Shown here: positions 55,292-63,098 of the stretch, in pieces
How the letters are laid out: every line of letters starts with the position of its first letter
Position numbering within the stretch: position 1 is the stretch's first letter
Assembly (NCBI RefSeq): GCF_014352855.1
Contig: NZ_CP060697.1
Span: 1,054,001 to 1,118,000 of the forward strand
From: Sphingomonas sabuli
GTDB lineage: Bacteria > Pseudomonadota > Alphaproteobacteria > Sphingomonadales > Sphingomonadaceae
Length of the DNA stretch: 64,000 nucleotides
Direction of reading: 5' to 3'
Translations under genes and position numbers: made by a program
Notes under the pieces: model-generated
Told to the model about the DNA's origin: nothing
The model's input: only the letters and a program-made list of their open reading frames with translations
The model's database searches: none

Positions 55292-56197
55292 TCAGGCTGC
55301 TACCCGGTCCGCCATTTCCCGGTGAATCTGGTCGACCCTGGCGTTGAACCGGTTGTCCTTGTTGGCCATCGATTCCGGCGTGACGAACCACATGTAAACC
55401 AGCGCGGCATCGCCGTAGTTGATCTGGTGCGAGATGAGCCGGCTTTCGCCGATCCAGACCTCGCCCGGGTCGAAGGCGACCCGGTGGCGTGGTTCGTGGT
55501 CCATCCACGTTTTGCGCGTCCCGCCAAGTACGTCCGACGTAATGAATTGCAGCATTTCGTTGGGGTCGCGCCCGGCGAAGCGGCCAAGGTCGTATTCGTC
55601 GTAGTGATTGCGGACCCAGGTCGGAAACTGCTCGCCGACACTCCAGATGCGCGGCCGGGTGTCGAGGTTGGCAAAGATGCGCGCCTGATGGAAATCGTCG
55701 TCGATCGAGTGGTTGTCCCAGTGCAGATTTTCGAACAGCGTCCGCGACAGCCGCACGCTCGCCTCCAGGCGGAACGGCTGATAGTCGGGAAAGCAGATGC
55801 CGAACAGACGCAGCGCTTCTTCGTGCGCCGCCCGCAGCGCCGTCGAGGCGCGCTCGAAACGATCGATATCGCCCCGGCAGATGACGTCGAACATCGCCTG
55901 CCGCACCCGATCGGAAAAGATCAGCGTATCGTTGCGCCGGACCGGCGGCTCGCCTTCGAAGAAATGCAGCGAGGTCAGCTTCTTCAGCTTTTTCTTCAGG
56001 ACGCGGTCCTTGACCTTGTCCAGGGAATTGGAAAGCCGCGCGATCGCCTTGTAATCGAACGGCAGCCGATAGCGCCGGAGGAGGATCAGCCGCCCTTCTT
56101 CGAACAAGTCGGCGATGCCGCCACGCTCCTGGATATCCTCGAGCGTCAGCTTGACGAAATAGTCTTCGACCTCCGGATTGAGATCAATCGTCGCCAT
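55292..56197 (-). CDS. 2-oxoglutarate/Fe(II) oxygenase-like protein, Kdo hydroxylase family
   Basis: 301 residues. The jelly-roll metal site is visible as NLHWDNHSIDDDFHQARIF (His159, Asp161) with a distal His in ESRLISHQINYG (His257). LDTRPRIWSVGEQFPTWV and FEEGRLILLRRYRLPFD also recall Kdo 3-hydroxylase (KdoO), which hydroxylates the Kdo sugar of LPS. Assignment is from memory of the family pattern. It lies 24 bp after a sulfotransferase on the same strand, so the two are likely one operon and may modify the same sugar. Confidence 0.6.
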   Translation of the reverse strand: MATIDLNPEVEDYFVKLTLEDIQERGGIADLFEEGRLILLRRYRLPFDYKAIARLSNSLDKVKDRVLKKKLKKLTSLHFFEGEPPVRRNDTLIFSDRVRQAMFDVICRGDIDRFERASTALRAAHEEALRLFGICFPDYQPFRLEASVRLSRTLFENLHWDNHSIDDDFHQARIFANLDTRPRIWSVGEQFPTWVRNHYDEYDLGRFAGRDPNEMLQFITSDVLGGTRKTWMDHEPRHRVAFDPGEVWIGESRLISHQINYGDAALVYMWFVTPESMANKDNRFNARVDQIHREMADRVAA

Positions 56198-56221
56198 GGT
56201 TTCTTGCCTTCGTCTGCACGG

Positions 56222-57022
56222 TCATGCCTGCTGCCCGGTCGCCACCGTCGTGTCGGTGCGCACAGGAACGCTGTCGACGCTATTCTCCTGGAACCAGCGG
56301 TACAGCGCAAAATCTTCGGCGTTGCGCTCTTCGACCATCGCCCGGTGCTCCGGCGGCAGGAAAGTCGCATAATCCTTGGGCCGGGCGCCGGAGGTGAAGT
56401 CGGCACTGTCCTCCGCCACCGGGGCGTCGTTGCGCCGGCGCAGGCTGGCTGTCGGAGCCTCGCGCTGGCGGAGCTGCAGGTGCAGATATTGCCAGGCCAG
56501 GTCCGCGCCCTTGTTGTCCCACGCCAGGCAATAGCTTTCCTCCAGCCGCGCAATTGCCGCCTTGTGGTCAGGCTCTTCGCAGAGATACCGGCACATGAGG
56601 TTGTCCTGCCGTCGCCGGGTCACCAGCCAGTCGTGATACAGCTTGAACCCGTCGCCGGCGACATCCTGCGCACAGCGATCGGCCAGCTCGCTGCGCGGAT
56701 TGGCGCGCAGGAACATGAAGTAAAAGGACAGGATGCGGTCCAGTGGATCGCGCAAGGCGACGATGTAATTGGCCTTGTCATAAACCTTGGCCGCGTCGGA
56801 GTAGCGGAAGTGGCCATAGACGTAAGGCTTTCCGTCCGCCTTGCTCTGCTCCAGAAACGCGGCACGGACGTCGGGCTTGGCCGTGCTGATCCCCGCCGTG
56901 TTGCCGTGACCGAAGATGATCGACATGCCGCCGGTGATGGTCGAGCCACCGGTTTTGGGCACGTGCGTGAACAGCACGGGCAATCCGGTATCGACCGGCC
57001 GTAACGCCATGATGTGACCCAA
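56222..57022 (-). CDS. carbohydrate sulfotransferase (sulfotransferase family 2)
   Basis: 266 residues from a TTG at 57022, favoured because GGAG lies 6 bp upstream; an ATG four codons inside is the alternative. The 5'-phosphosulfate loop is FTHVPKTGGSTITGGM (about 18-33), and the 3'-phosphate site is VALRDPLDRILSFYFMF. This is the pattern of PAPS-dependent sulfotransferases of the HNK/heparan type. It implies sulfation of the polysaccharide or of a glycolipid. PAPS synthesis genes are not in the window. Located divergently from GSCFA module 2. Confidence 0.82.
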   Translation of the reverse strand: MGHIMALRPVDTGLPVLFTHVPKTGGSTITGGMSIIFGHGNTAGISTAKPDVRAAFLEQSKADGKPYVYGHFRYSDAAKVYDKANYIVALRDPLDRILSFYFMFLRANPRSELADRCAQDVAGDGFKLYHDWLVTRRRQDNLMCRYLCEEPDHKAAIARLEESYCLAWDNKGADLAWQYLHLQLRQREAPTASLRRRNDAPVAEDSADFTSGARPKDYATFLPPEHRAMVEERNAEDFALYRWFQENSVDSVPVRTDTTVATGQQA

Positions 57023-57206
57023 TGGGAACTCCGCTCAAGTAATGATTTTGGCGCTCTTTTCGGGCGCTGGGGACGTAAGTCAAGGCGCGGTTCCGGATGC
57101 CGGCACGGTGAAAAGGCCCTGCGCGACGCGGTCAGAACGTCCTTGCAATGCCCGGATCGATGTGGCGTTAACACGCTCAAATACATTGGCGTAGGAAGCT
57201 GGCCCC

Positions 57207-58277
57207 GTGGACGTCCGAACCCAGACGCAACCCCCTCCCCATCCCTATACCGGGCTCGATTCCCGGCAATTCTGGCGCACGGCGGTCGAACGCGTGCCGC
57301 GGTCGCAAATTGCCCAGCTCGCGTCGCCCAAGAACAAGATCGGGCCCAACGACGTGGTCGGGACAGCCGGTAGCTGCTTTGCCCAGCATATCGCGCGCAA
57401 TCTCAAGGCGCGCGGCTTTCCGTTTCTCGATGTCGAGCCGGCCCCGGAGCTTCTTCGCGCCGATCGCCATGGCGCGTTCGGGTTCGGCATGTTTTCGGCC
57501 CGCTACGGCAACATCTACACTGCCGCGCAACTGCGCCAGCTGGTCGAGCGGGCGTTCGACCGGTTCAAGCCGACCGAAGCGGCATGGCGCCGCGACGACC
57601 GCTATTTCGACCCCTTCCGGCCGAATATCGAACCCAACGGTTTCGCGAGCGAGGAGGAGATGCTCGATCAGCAGGCCGCGCATCTGCAAAAGGTGCGCCG
57701 ACTGATCAACAAGATCGACGTGTTCGTCTTCACGCTTGGCCTGACGGAAGGCTGGCGGGCGAAGGCGGACGGGTCGGTGTTCCCGATCGCGCCTGGCGTG
57801 CAGGGCATCGGCCATTACGATCCGGACAAGTACGACTTCGTCAATTTCGACTATAATGCCGTCCGCCGCGACCTGGCGTGGACGTTCGACTTCATGCGGC
57901 AAAAGCGGCCGGGCCTGCGTTTCCTGCTGACCGTTTCGCCGGTGCCGTTGGCCGCAACCTACGATCAACAGCACGTGATTACCGCGACCACCTATTCCAA
58001 GGCCGTGCTTCGGGCGGTGGCCGGCGATCTCAGCTCCACGCTGGACCATGTCGATTATTTCCCGTCCTACGAACTGATCACCGCGCCGGTCTTCGAAGGG
58101 CGCGCTTACGAGGAAAACTGGCGCGACGTGCGGCCGGAAGCGGTGTCCCGGGTGATGGAGCATTTCTTCGGATCGTTCGTCAGCGGCATGCCCAAGCGCA
58201 GGCCCGACGCGGTCCAGACGCAGACCCAGGACGATGTCGTCTGCGAAGAAGCGGTGCTGGCCAGCTATGCCGAGTAA
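57207..58277 (+). CDS. GSCFA family protein (module 2)
   Basis: 356 residues from a GTG. The motif GTAGSCFAQHIARNL has Ser56 in GSC. Other blocks match the first GSCFA protein: YGNIYTAAQLRQLVERAFD, FVFTLGLTEGW and LTVSPVPLAAT, then VDYFPSYELIT. The two proteins are clear paralogues. Here the SGNH gene follows (overlap 11 bp) instead of preceding. No signal peptide. Confidence 0.88.
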   Translation: MDVRTQTQPPPHPYTGLDSRQFWRTAVERVPRSQIAQLASPKNKIGPNDVVGTAGSCFAQHIARNLKARGFPFLDVEPAPELLRADRHGAFGFGMFSARYGNIYTAAQLRQLVERAFDRFKPTEAAWRRDDRYFDPFRPNIEPNGFASEEEMLDQQAAHLQKVRRLINKIDVFVFTLGLTEGWRAKADGSVFPIAPGVQGIGHYDPDKYDFVNFDYNAVRRDLAWTFDFMRQKRPGLRFLLTVSPVPLAATYDQQHVITATTYSKAVLRAVAGDLSSTLDHVDYFPSYELITAPVFEGRAYEENWRDVRPEAVSRVMEHFFGSFVSGMPKRRPDAVQTQTQDDVVCEEAVLASYAE

Positions 58278-58962
58278 CGACCCCTTCTACATTCTTGGCG
58301 ATTCCCACGTCACCGCCTTCCTGATGGGCGTGCGCAAGGCGGACGGGAAGCAGTTGTTGCGCGGCGGCGGCTGGGGCAACGGCAAGCGCTTCTTCGACCA
58401 GTTTTTCGAGATCGAAGATAACGGGCGCATCGAAATCTTTGCCGACCGCACCCACTACCGCAAATGGGTGCAGCAGGCCGGACGCGACCTCAACGATTGC
58501 CAGGGCCGGGTCATCGTTTCGATGGGAACGTCGGCGACCAGCCTGTTCAATTCCCCCATGTGGCAGATCTTCGGACCCGGCCGGACGCCGATCAGCCAGG
58601 ACCTGTTCGACACCATTCTCGACGACATGCTGGTCCACGTTCTGGATTTCTATCGGGCGCTCAAGGAACGGGGCCTGATCGCGGCCGCTTACATGGCGCC
58701 GCCGCCGCAACGAACCCACCCGGCCTTCAGGCGCCTGGGCGAGAAGTTCGTGTGGGACCTGATCCGCCAGTACCAGGCGCCGGTTCTGGCTCTGCTCAAG
58801 GAAGAAAATATACCGCTGATCGAGCTGCCGGTCGCTGACGCGGACGGCTATTTGCTGCCCAAATATGCCGGTCCGGATGAAGCGCATGCCAATCCGTGGA
58901 TTGGCGAGCATGCGGTGAAGGCGCTGCGTGAACTGGCGGAGGAACTGGCCGTCCCGGCCTAA
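58267..58962 (+). CDS. SGNH-like protein with incomplete catalytic blocks (module 2)
   Basis: 231 residues from the ATG at 58267. ILGDSHVTAFLM (Ser13) and GPDEAHANPWIGE (Asp204, His207) give the first and last SGNH blocks, but the block III Gly-x-Asn is replaced by MGTSATS, so the oxyanion-hole Asn is missing. It could be a weak or non-hydrolytic partner of GSCFA module 2. It is convergent with kpsT, whose stop it overlaps by 4 bp. Confidence 0.72.
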   Translation: MPSNDPFYILGDSHVTAFLMGVRKADGKQLLRGGGWGNGKRFFDQFFEIEDNGRIEIFADRTHYRKWVQQAGRDLNDCQGRVIVSMGTSATSLFNSPMWQIFGPGRTPISQDLFDTILDDMLVHVLDFYRALKERGLIAAAYMAPPPQRTHPAFRRLGEKFVWDLIRQYQAPVLALLKEENIPLIELPVADADGYLLPKYAGPDEAHANPWIGEHAVKALRELAEELAVPA

Positions 58963-59654
58963 TTCATCGCCGCGATCATCTGCTCCTTGGTGTCGAAGCC
59001 TTCGCCGAGCAGCTGCTTGTATTCGAAATAGACGTGCGTGAAATCGTCATGTTCTTCGATTGCGCCGTGGCGGAACAGCAGGAAGCGGTCGCAATTGCCC
59101 TTCAGGTAGCGGTGGCTGTGCGACACGATCAGCATCGCCTTGTCGCGGCGCTTTTCGAATAGCTCGACCCGGCACCTTTCGCGAAAGCGGGCGTCGCCGA
59201 CAGCCAGCACTTCGTCGATCAGGTAGCAGTCGAAGTCGATCGTCATCGAAATGGCGAAGGCCAGGCGGGCCCGCATGCCCGACGAATATTTGGCCACCGG
59301 CTCGTCGATGTAGAGGCCGAGCTCTGAAAATTCCTTCACAAACTGGAACCGCGGCGCGAAATCGACGCCGTAGATGCGACAGATGAAGCGCACGTTGTCG
59401 GCGCCGGTAAGCGCACCCTGGAAACCGCCGGAAAAGGCCAGCGGCCACGACACCGACATGTTGCGTTCGATGGTGCCGGTGGTCGGCGGCTCGGCGCCGC
59501 TGATCAGGCGGATGAGCGTCGACTTGCCCGCGCCGTTCTGACCCAAGATGCCTACCCGCTCACCCGGATTGATCGTCAGGTTGACGTTGTCCAGGATCCG
59601 GCGCGGACCGGCCTTGGTCATGTAGTCTTTGCAGACGTTGTTGAGGCGGATCAT
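58959..59654 (-). CDS. kpsT: capsule ABC exporter ATPase (KpsT-like)
   Basis: 231 residues. Walker A GILGQNGAGKSTLIRL (Gly38-Ser45), ABC signature KYSSGMRARLAFA and Walker B CYLIDEVLAVGD are intact. The sequence MSVSWPLAFSGGFQGALTGAD is characteristic of KpsT/CtrD/BexA. It powers export of lipid-linked capsule through KpsM. It is translated with kpsM, overlapping by 4 bp. Confidence 0.95.
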   Translation of the reverse strand: MIRLNNVCKDYMTKAGPRRILDNVNLTINPGERVGILGQNGAGKSTLIRLISGAEPPTTGTIERNMSVSWPLAFSGGFQGALTGADNVRFICRIYGVDFAPRFQFVKEFSELGLYIDEPVAKYSSGMRARLAFAISMTIDFDCYLIDEVLAVGDARFRERCRVELFEKRRDKAMLIVSHSHRYLKGNCDRFLLFRHGAIEEHDDFTHVYFEYKQLLGEGFDTKEQMIAAMN

Positions 59655-60466
59655 TCGTCGCTCGAATCAAAAGCGACCTGCCGGACCAGGCTGAAACCGA
59701 CGATCGACAGGCCAACGTTGAACAGGATCAGATAGTTGAGGTCGTAGTAAGCGGTGAAGGTCGAACCGAACCAAGCGTCGCGCATATATTCCACGGCGTT
59801 GAGCATCGGCACCCACAACATGGCGTTGCGAACGTGCTCCGGAAAGATCTGGAGCAGGTAAAAAGCGCCGGAATTGACCATCAGGATGTAGGACAGCGGC
59901 GACCATAGCCGGCCGACCACCTCCCATTTTTCCGACAGTCCGCCGAGGGTGAAGCCAAGCCCGATGGCAAACCAGGCCAGCAGCATCCACCCGAAGAGAA
60001 ACTGGATGACGTCCTCGGGCGGCTCGAGAAGTCCAAAAGCCCACAGCGCGAGCGCCAGCCCCGCGACTGCGGTCGTGATCGCCGCCACCTCGAGGATCAT
60101 GCGCGCCGTGAAGATGTCGACGATCGTCACCTGGCGGTGGAACAGCAACGCCCGGTTAGCCTTGACCGCGCCGATCCCGCGGCTGGCACAATTGCGCCAA
60201 AGCAAGAGCGAGGCATAGCCGGTCAGCGCGAAGGCGAAGATCGGCACGCTGTGGCCCATCGTCGTGCGCACGAAGCCACGAATGATCGTGACAATGATAA
60301 TGAACAGCGCCGGTTCGACGAACAGCCACAGGAAACCGATGTTGTTGCGACCGTAGCGGGTGATCAGTTCACGGATCAGCAGCGCGCCGATCACCCGGCG
60401 ATAGATTTCCCAGGATGAATGTCGAACGAGCGCCCCTGGTTCGGCGGGCGACCCGCTATTGGGCAT
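59651..60466 (-). CDS. kpsM: capsule ABC exporter permease (KpsM-like)
   Basis: 271 residues with about six membrane helices, ABC-2 type. RELITRYGRNNIGFLWLFVEP near the N-terminus is the mark of KpsM/CtrC/BexB. MLNAVEYMRDAWFGS is the end typical of the family. It forms the inner-membrane channel for the polysaccharide. Overlaps kpsE-like gene by 11 bp and kpsT by 4 bp. Confidence 0.95.
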   Translation of the reverse strand: MPNSGSPAEPGALVRHSSWEIYRRVIGALLIRELITRYGRNNIGFLWLFVEPALFIIIVTIIRGFVRTTMGHSVPIFAFALTGYASLLLWRNCASRGIGAVKANRALLFHRQVTIVDIFTARMILEVAAITTAVAGLALALWAFGLLEPPEDVIQFLFGWMLLAWFAIGLGFTLGGLSEKWEVVGRLWSPLSYILMVNSGAFYLLQIFPEHVRNAMLWVPMLNAVEYMRDAWFGSTFTAYYDLNYLILFNVGLSIVGFSLVRQVAFDSSDE

Positions 60467-61619
60467 GTTCTCTGATGCCTGCGAGAAGCATCCGCAGGAT
60501 CCCGTAGGCGAGCAGGCTGAGGATCAGCGTGGCGATGATCCCGCGCAGGCGCTCCGGCTCCGTCGGGGCATCGGGCAGGTTCGGCTGCACGATCCTTTCG
60601 ACATAGACCTGCTGCTTGCGCGCTTCGCTTTGCGCTTCCTCGAGCGAGGCGAGCGCCCCGGCCAGCTGCTTGGCGGCAAAATCGCTTTCCAGGGTCAGCC
60701 GCTCATACTGCACGGCGGCGGCAGCGAGCGATCGGCGATTGCCGGCGACCATCCCCAGTTCGCGGTTGATTTCGCCCTGGATGGTGCCGATGTTCGACTG
60801 GATGATCGGAATGCGCGGATTGTCCGGCGTATAGCGTTGCAGCTGCGCAAGGTCGGTCTTGGCCGCGATCAGGCTGTCCTGCAGCTTCGACACCATCTGC
60901 ATCTGCACGTCGGCCTGCTTTTCCGGGTCGACGATGCCCGACTTGTTGCGATAGGCGGCCAGCGCGACGGCGGCCTGCGACGCCTGCGCCTTCGCCTGCG
61001 CCACTTCCTGCTGGGCGTAGCGGACAAGGTCGCCGCGGCCGCGCTGGTTGAGCCGGTTGACCGTATCTTCCGACAGTTGCAGCAGTTGCTGGTTGAACTT
61101 GTAGGCGTCGTTGGGGTCGTAGGCGCGGACGGTCAGTGTGGAAATGGACGTCGCGCTATTGTTGGCAAGCGCCACCCTGCTCTGGAAATAATCGTACAGA
61201 TCCTCGAACGAATCGCCCAACCCGAGCGGGTTGAAGCGATCGACGATCGAAATCCCCGGCCGGGTATAAGCCATTTCGAAGGCGTCGTTGCGGTTGATGG
61301 CACGCAATGCATCGCGCGACGTAGCGTAGGATTCCGCCGCATTGCCTTCGTCGCTGGCGGTGCTGAAGCCGGCCGACTGCATGATCGCGCCGAACCCGCT
61401 GGCCGGCGGCTTTTCCGGGCTGCGAACGACAAACCGTGATTCGGACACGTACACGTCCGATGCAATGAAGCCGAAGTAGAGGATCGACGCGAGGACCGGG
61501 ATCACGACCACGAGCAGGAACAGGATGTTCGGCCGCGCAAAGGTGCGCACGCGGAACCGCCGCCTGCGAACCATCGGTTCTTCGTCGTTACCGTCCGATG
61601 AAATGGGTAATACTTGCAT
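60456..61619 (-). CDS. kpsE: capsule export inner-membrane protein (KpsE/CtrB/BexC-like)
   Basis: 387 residues. A helix near the N-terminus (about 31-55, ILFLLVVVIPVLASILYFGF), a periplasmic domain (SRFVVRSPEKPP), a long coiled coil (about 200-340) and a C-terminal helix (about 360-380) match polysaccharide co-polymerase-type proteins of ABC-dependent capsule export. It links the ABC transporter to the outer-membrane KpsD. Confidence 0.92.
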   Translation of the reverse strand: MQVLPISSDGNDEEPMVRRRRFRVRTFARPNILFLLVVVIPVLASILYFGFIASDVYVSESRFVVRSPEKPPASGFGAIMQSAGFSTASDEGNAAESYATSRDALRAINRNDAFEMAYTRPGISIVDRFNPLGLGDSFEDLYDYFQSRVALANNSATSISTLTVRAYDPNDAYKFNQQLLQLSEDTVNRLNQRGRGDLVRYAQQEVAQAKAQASQAAVALAAYRNKSGIVDPEKQADVQMQMVSKLQDSLIAAKTDLAQLQRYTPDNPRIPIIQSNIGTIQGEINRELGMVAGNRRSLAAAAVQYERLTLESDFAAKQLAGALASLEEAQSEARKQQVYVERIVQPNLPDAPTEPERLRGIIATLILSLLAYGILRMLLAGIREHAQ

Positions 61620-61815
61620 AAGCTTGATTTGCCCGTGCCCTGGCTGGAATGCCGGCGATCGGCCCTAAGCTAACCTATTGAACTGTGATTGAACACGAAA
61701 AGCGTCACGCCCTTGCCCTGTCGCCGCCGCGATTGCAATCCGCACCCGGCGTTTGGGAGTTGAGAGCAACCGACAAGCCCTTTAAAGGGCAAGACAAATC
61801 CCGATCGGAGAAATC
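61620..61815. promoter_or_regulatory. divergent promoter region kpsE/kpsD with GCCCTTTAAAGGGC palindrome
   Basis: 196 bp between divergently transcribed capsule-export genes. A perfect 14-bp palindrome GCCCTTTAAAGGGC is at 61777-61790, 26 bp before the kpsD start, with CGGAGAA as ribosome site at 61805-61811. The palindrome could be an operator or RNA hairpin. No clear -35/-10 box was identified. Confidence 0.4.
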
Positions 61816-63033
61816 ATGTACGAATCGCAGGCCAATCGTCGCCGCGTAAGCCGCTCCTGGTGCAAGGCTGCCTTTGCGGGCCTCGCGCTTGCCGCCCTTG
61901 CCGGTTGCTCGTCGCTGGGTGCCAACGGCCCGGCCACGAAGACCATCACCAGGGCCAACGCGCAGGCGATCGACAATTCGCAGATCCAGATCATCGAGGT
62001 CACCGACACCGTCGCCCGGCGGGTGCTTGCCGCCCACCGCACCAGCCTGTTTTCCCAGGCGTTCGGCGATGCGCCGCTGGCGGGTACCGTCATCGGTCCC
62101 GGCGACGTGCTTGAAGTGACGATCTGGGAAGCACCGCCCGCCGTCTTGTTCGGTGCGACGTCCAGCCTGTCGTCGGGCAGCACGTCGACCGTCCTCACCG
62201 CGCCCGGCATGTCGCAGAGCAACGCCATTCCCTCGATGATGGTGCGCGACGACGGCACCATCCAGGTGCCTTTCGCCGGCGCCATCGATGTCGTTGGCCG
62301 AAGCCCACGACAGGTCGAAAACGCGATCCGTTCGCGGCTGTCCCGCAAGGCGCACGATCCGCAGGTCGCCGTCCGTATCGCCTCCAATTCTAGTTCGACT
62401 GTGACCGTCGTTGGCGAAGTGAACCAAAGCACCCGCGTATCGCTCACCCCGAAGGGCGAGCGCCTGCTCGACGTCATTGCCAGCGCTGGCGGCGTGAAGC
62501 AGCCGGTCGACAAGACCACCATCCAGGTGTCGCGCGGCGGCGAGGTGGCGGTGTTGCCGCTGGCAGCGGTGATTTCCGATCCGTCGCAGAACATTCGCCT
62601 GGCGCCGAGCGACGTGGTCACCGCGCTGTATCAGCCGTTCAGCTTCATCGCCCTTGGCCAGACCGGCCAGAGCGCGGAAATTCCGTTTGAAAGCACCGGC
62701 CTGACTCTGGCCCAGGCGTTGGGCCGCGTCGGCGGGCTCAAGGACGACCGCGCCGACGTCCGCGGCGCCTTCATCTTCCGTCTGGAAGATCCGGCGGCAC
62801 TGGACCCGGCGATGGCCGCGACCGCGCGCCGCACGCCCGATGGCCGCGTGCCGGTGATCTATCGCGTCGACATGTCGAACCCGGCGACCTTCTTCGTCGC
62901 GCAAAGCTTCCCGATCCAGGATGACGACGTGCTCTATGTCTCGCGCGCGCCGTTGGCCGATCTGCAGCGGTTCGTCAGCATCGTCGCCTCGATGGCTTTC
63001 CCGGTGCTCAACGTCGGTCGCCAGATCAACTGA
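61816..63033 (+). CDS. kpsD: capsule polysaccharide export outer-membrane lipoprotein (KpsD/BexD/Wza family)
   Basis: 405 residues. Lipobox ALAGC (Cys31). The Poly_export domain is seen in IGPGDVLEVTIWEAPPAV and VPFAGAIDVVGRSPRQVENAI, followed by two SLBB domains (TVTVVGEVNQSTRVSLTP and PFSFIALGQTGQSAEIPF). It forms the outer-membrane exit for the capsule. Gene direction opposite to kpsE/M/T. Confidence 0.92.
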   Translation: MYESQANRRRVSRSWCKAAFAGLALAALAGCSSLGANGPATKTITRANAQAIDNSQIQIIEVTDTVARRVLAAHRTSLFSQAFGDAPLAGTVIGPGDVLEVTIWEAPPAVLFGATSSLSSGSTSTVLTAPGMSQSNAIPSMMVRDDGTIQVPFAGAIDVVGRSPRQVENAIRSRLSRKAHDPQVAVRIASNSSSTVTVVGEVNQSTRVSLTPKGERLLDVIASAGGVKQPVDKTTIQVSRGGEVAVLPLAAVISDPSQNIRLAPSDVVTALYQPFSFIALGQTGQSAEIPFESTGLTLAQALGRVGGLKDDRADVRGAFIFRLEDPAALDPAMAATARRTPDGRVPVIYRVDMSNPATFFVAQSFPIQDDDVLYVSRAPLADLQRFVSIVASMAFPVLNVGRQIN

Positions 63034-63098
63034 CCCGATCCCGCCCCGGCCGCTTCCCCGGCTGGAGTTTGATCGAGCCAGCCCATAGACGCGCCCCG

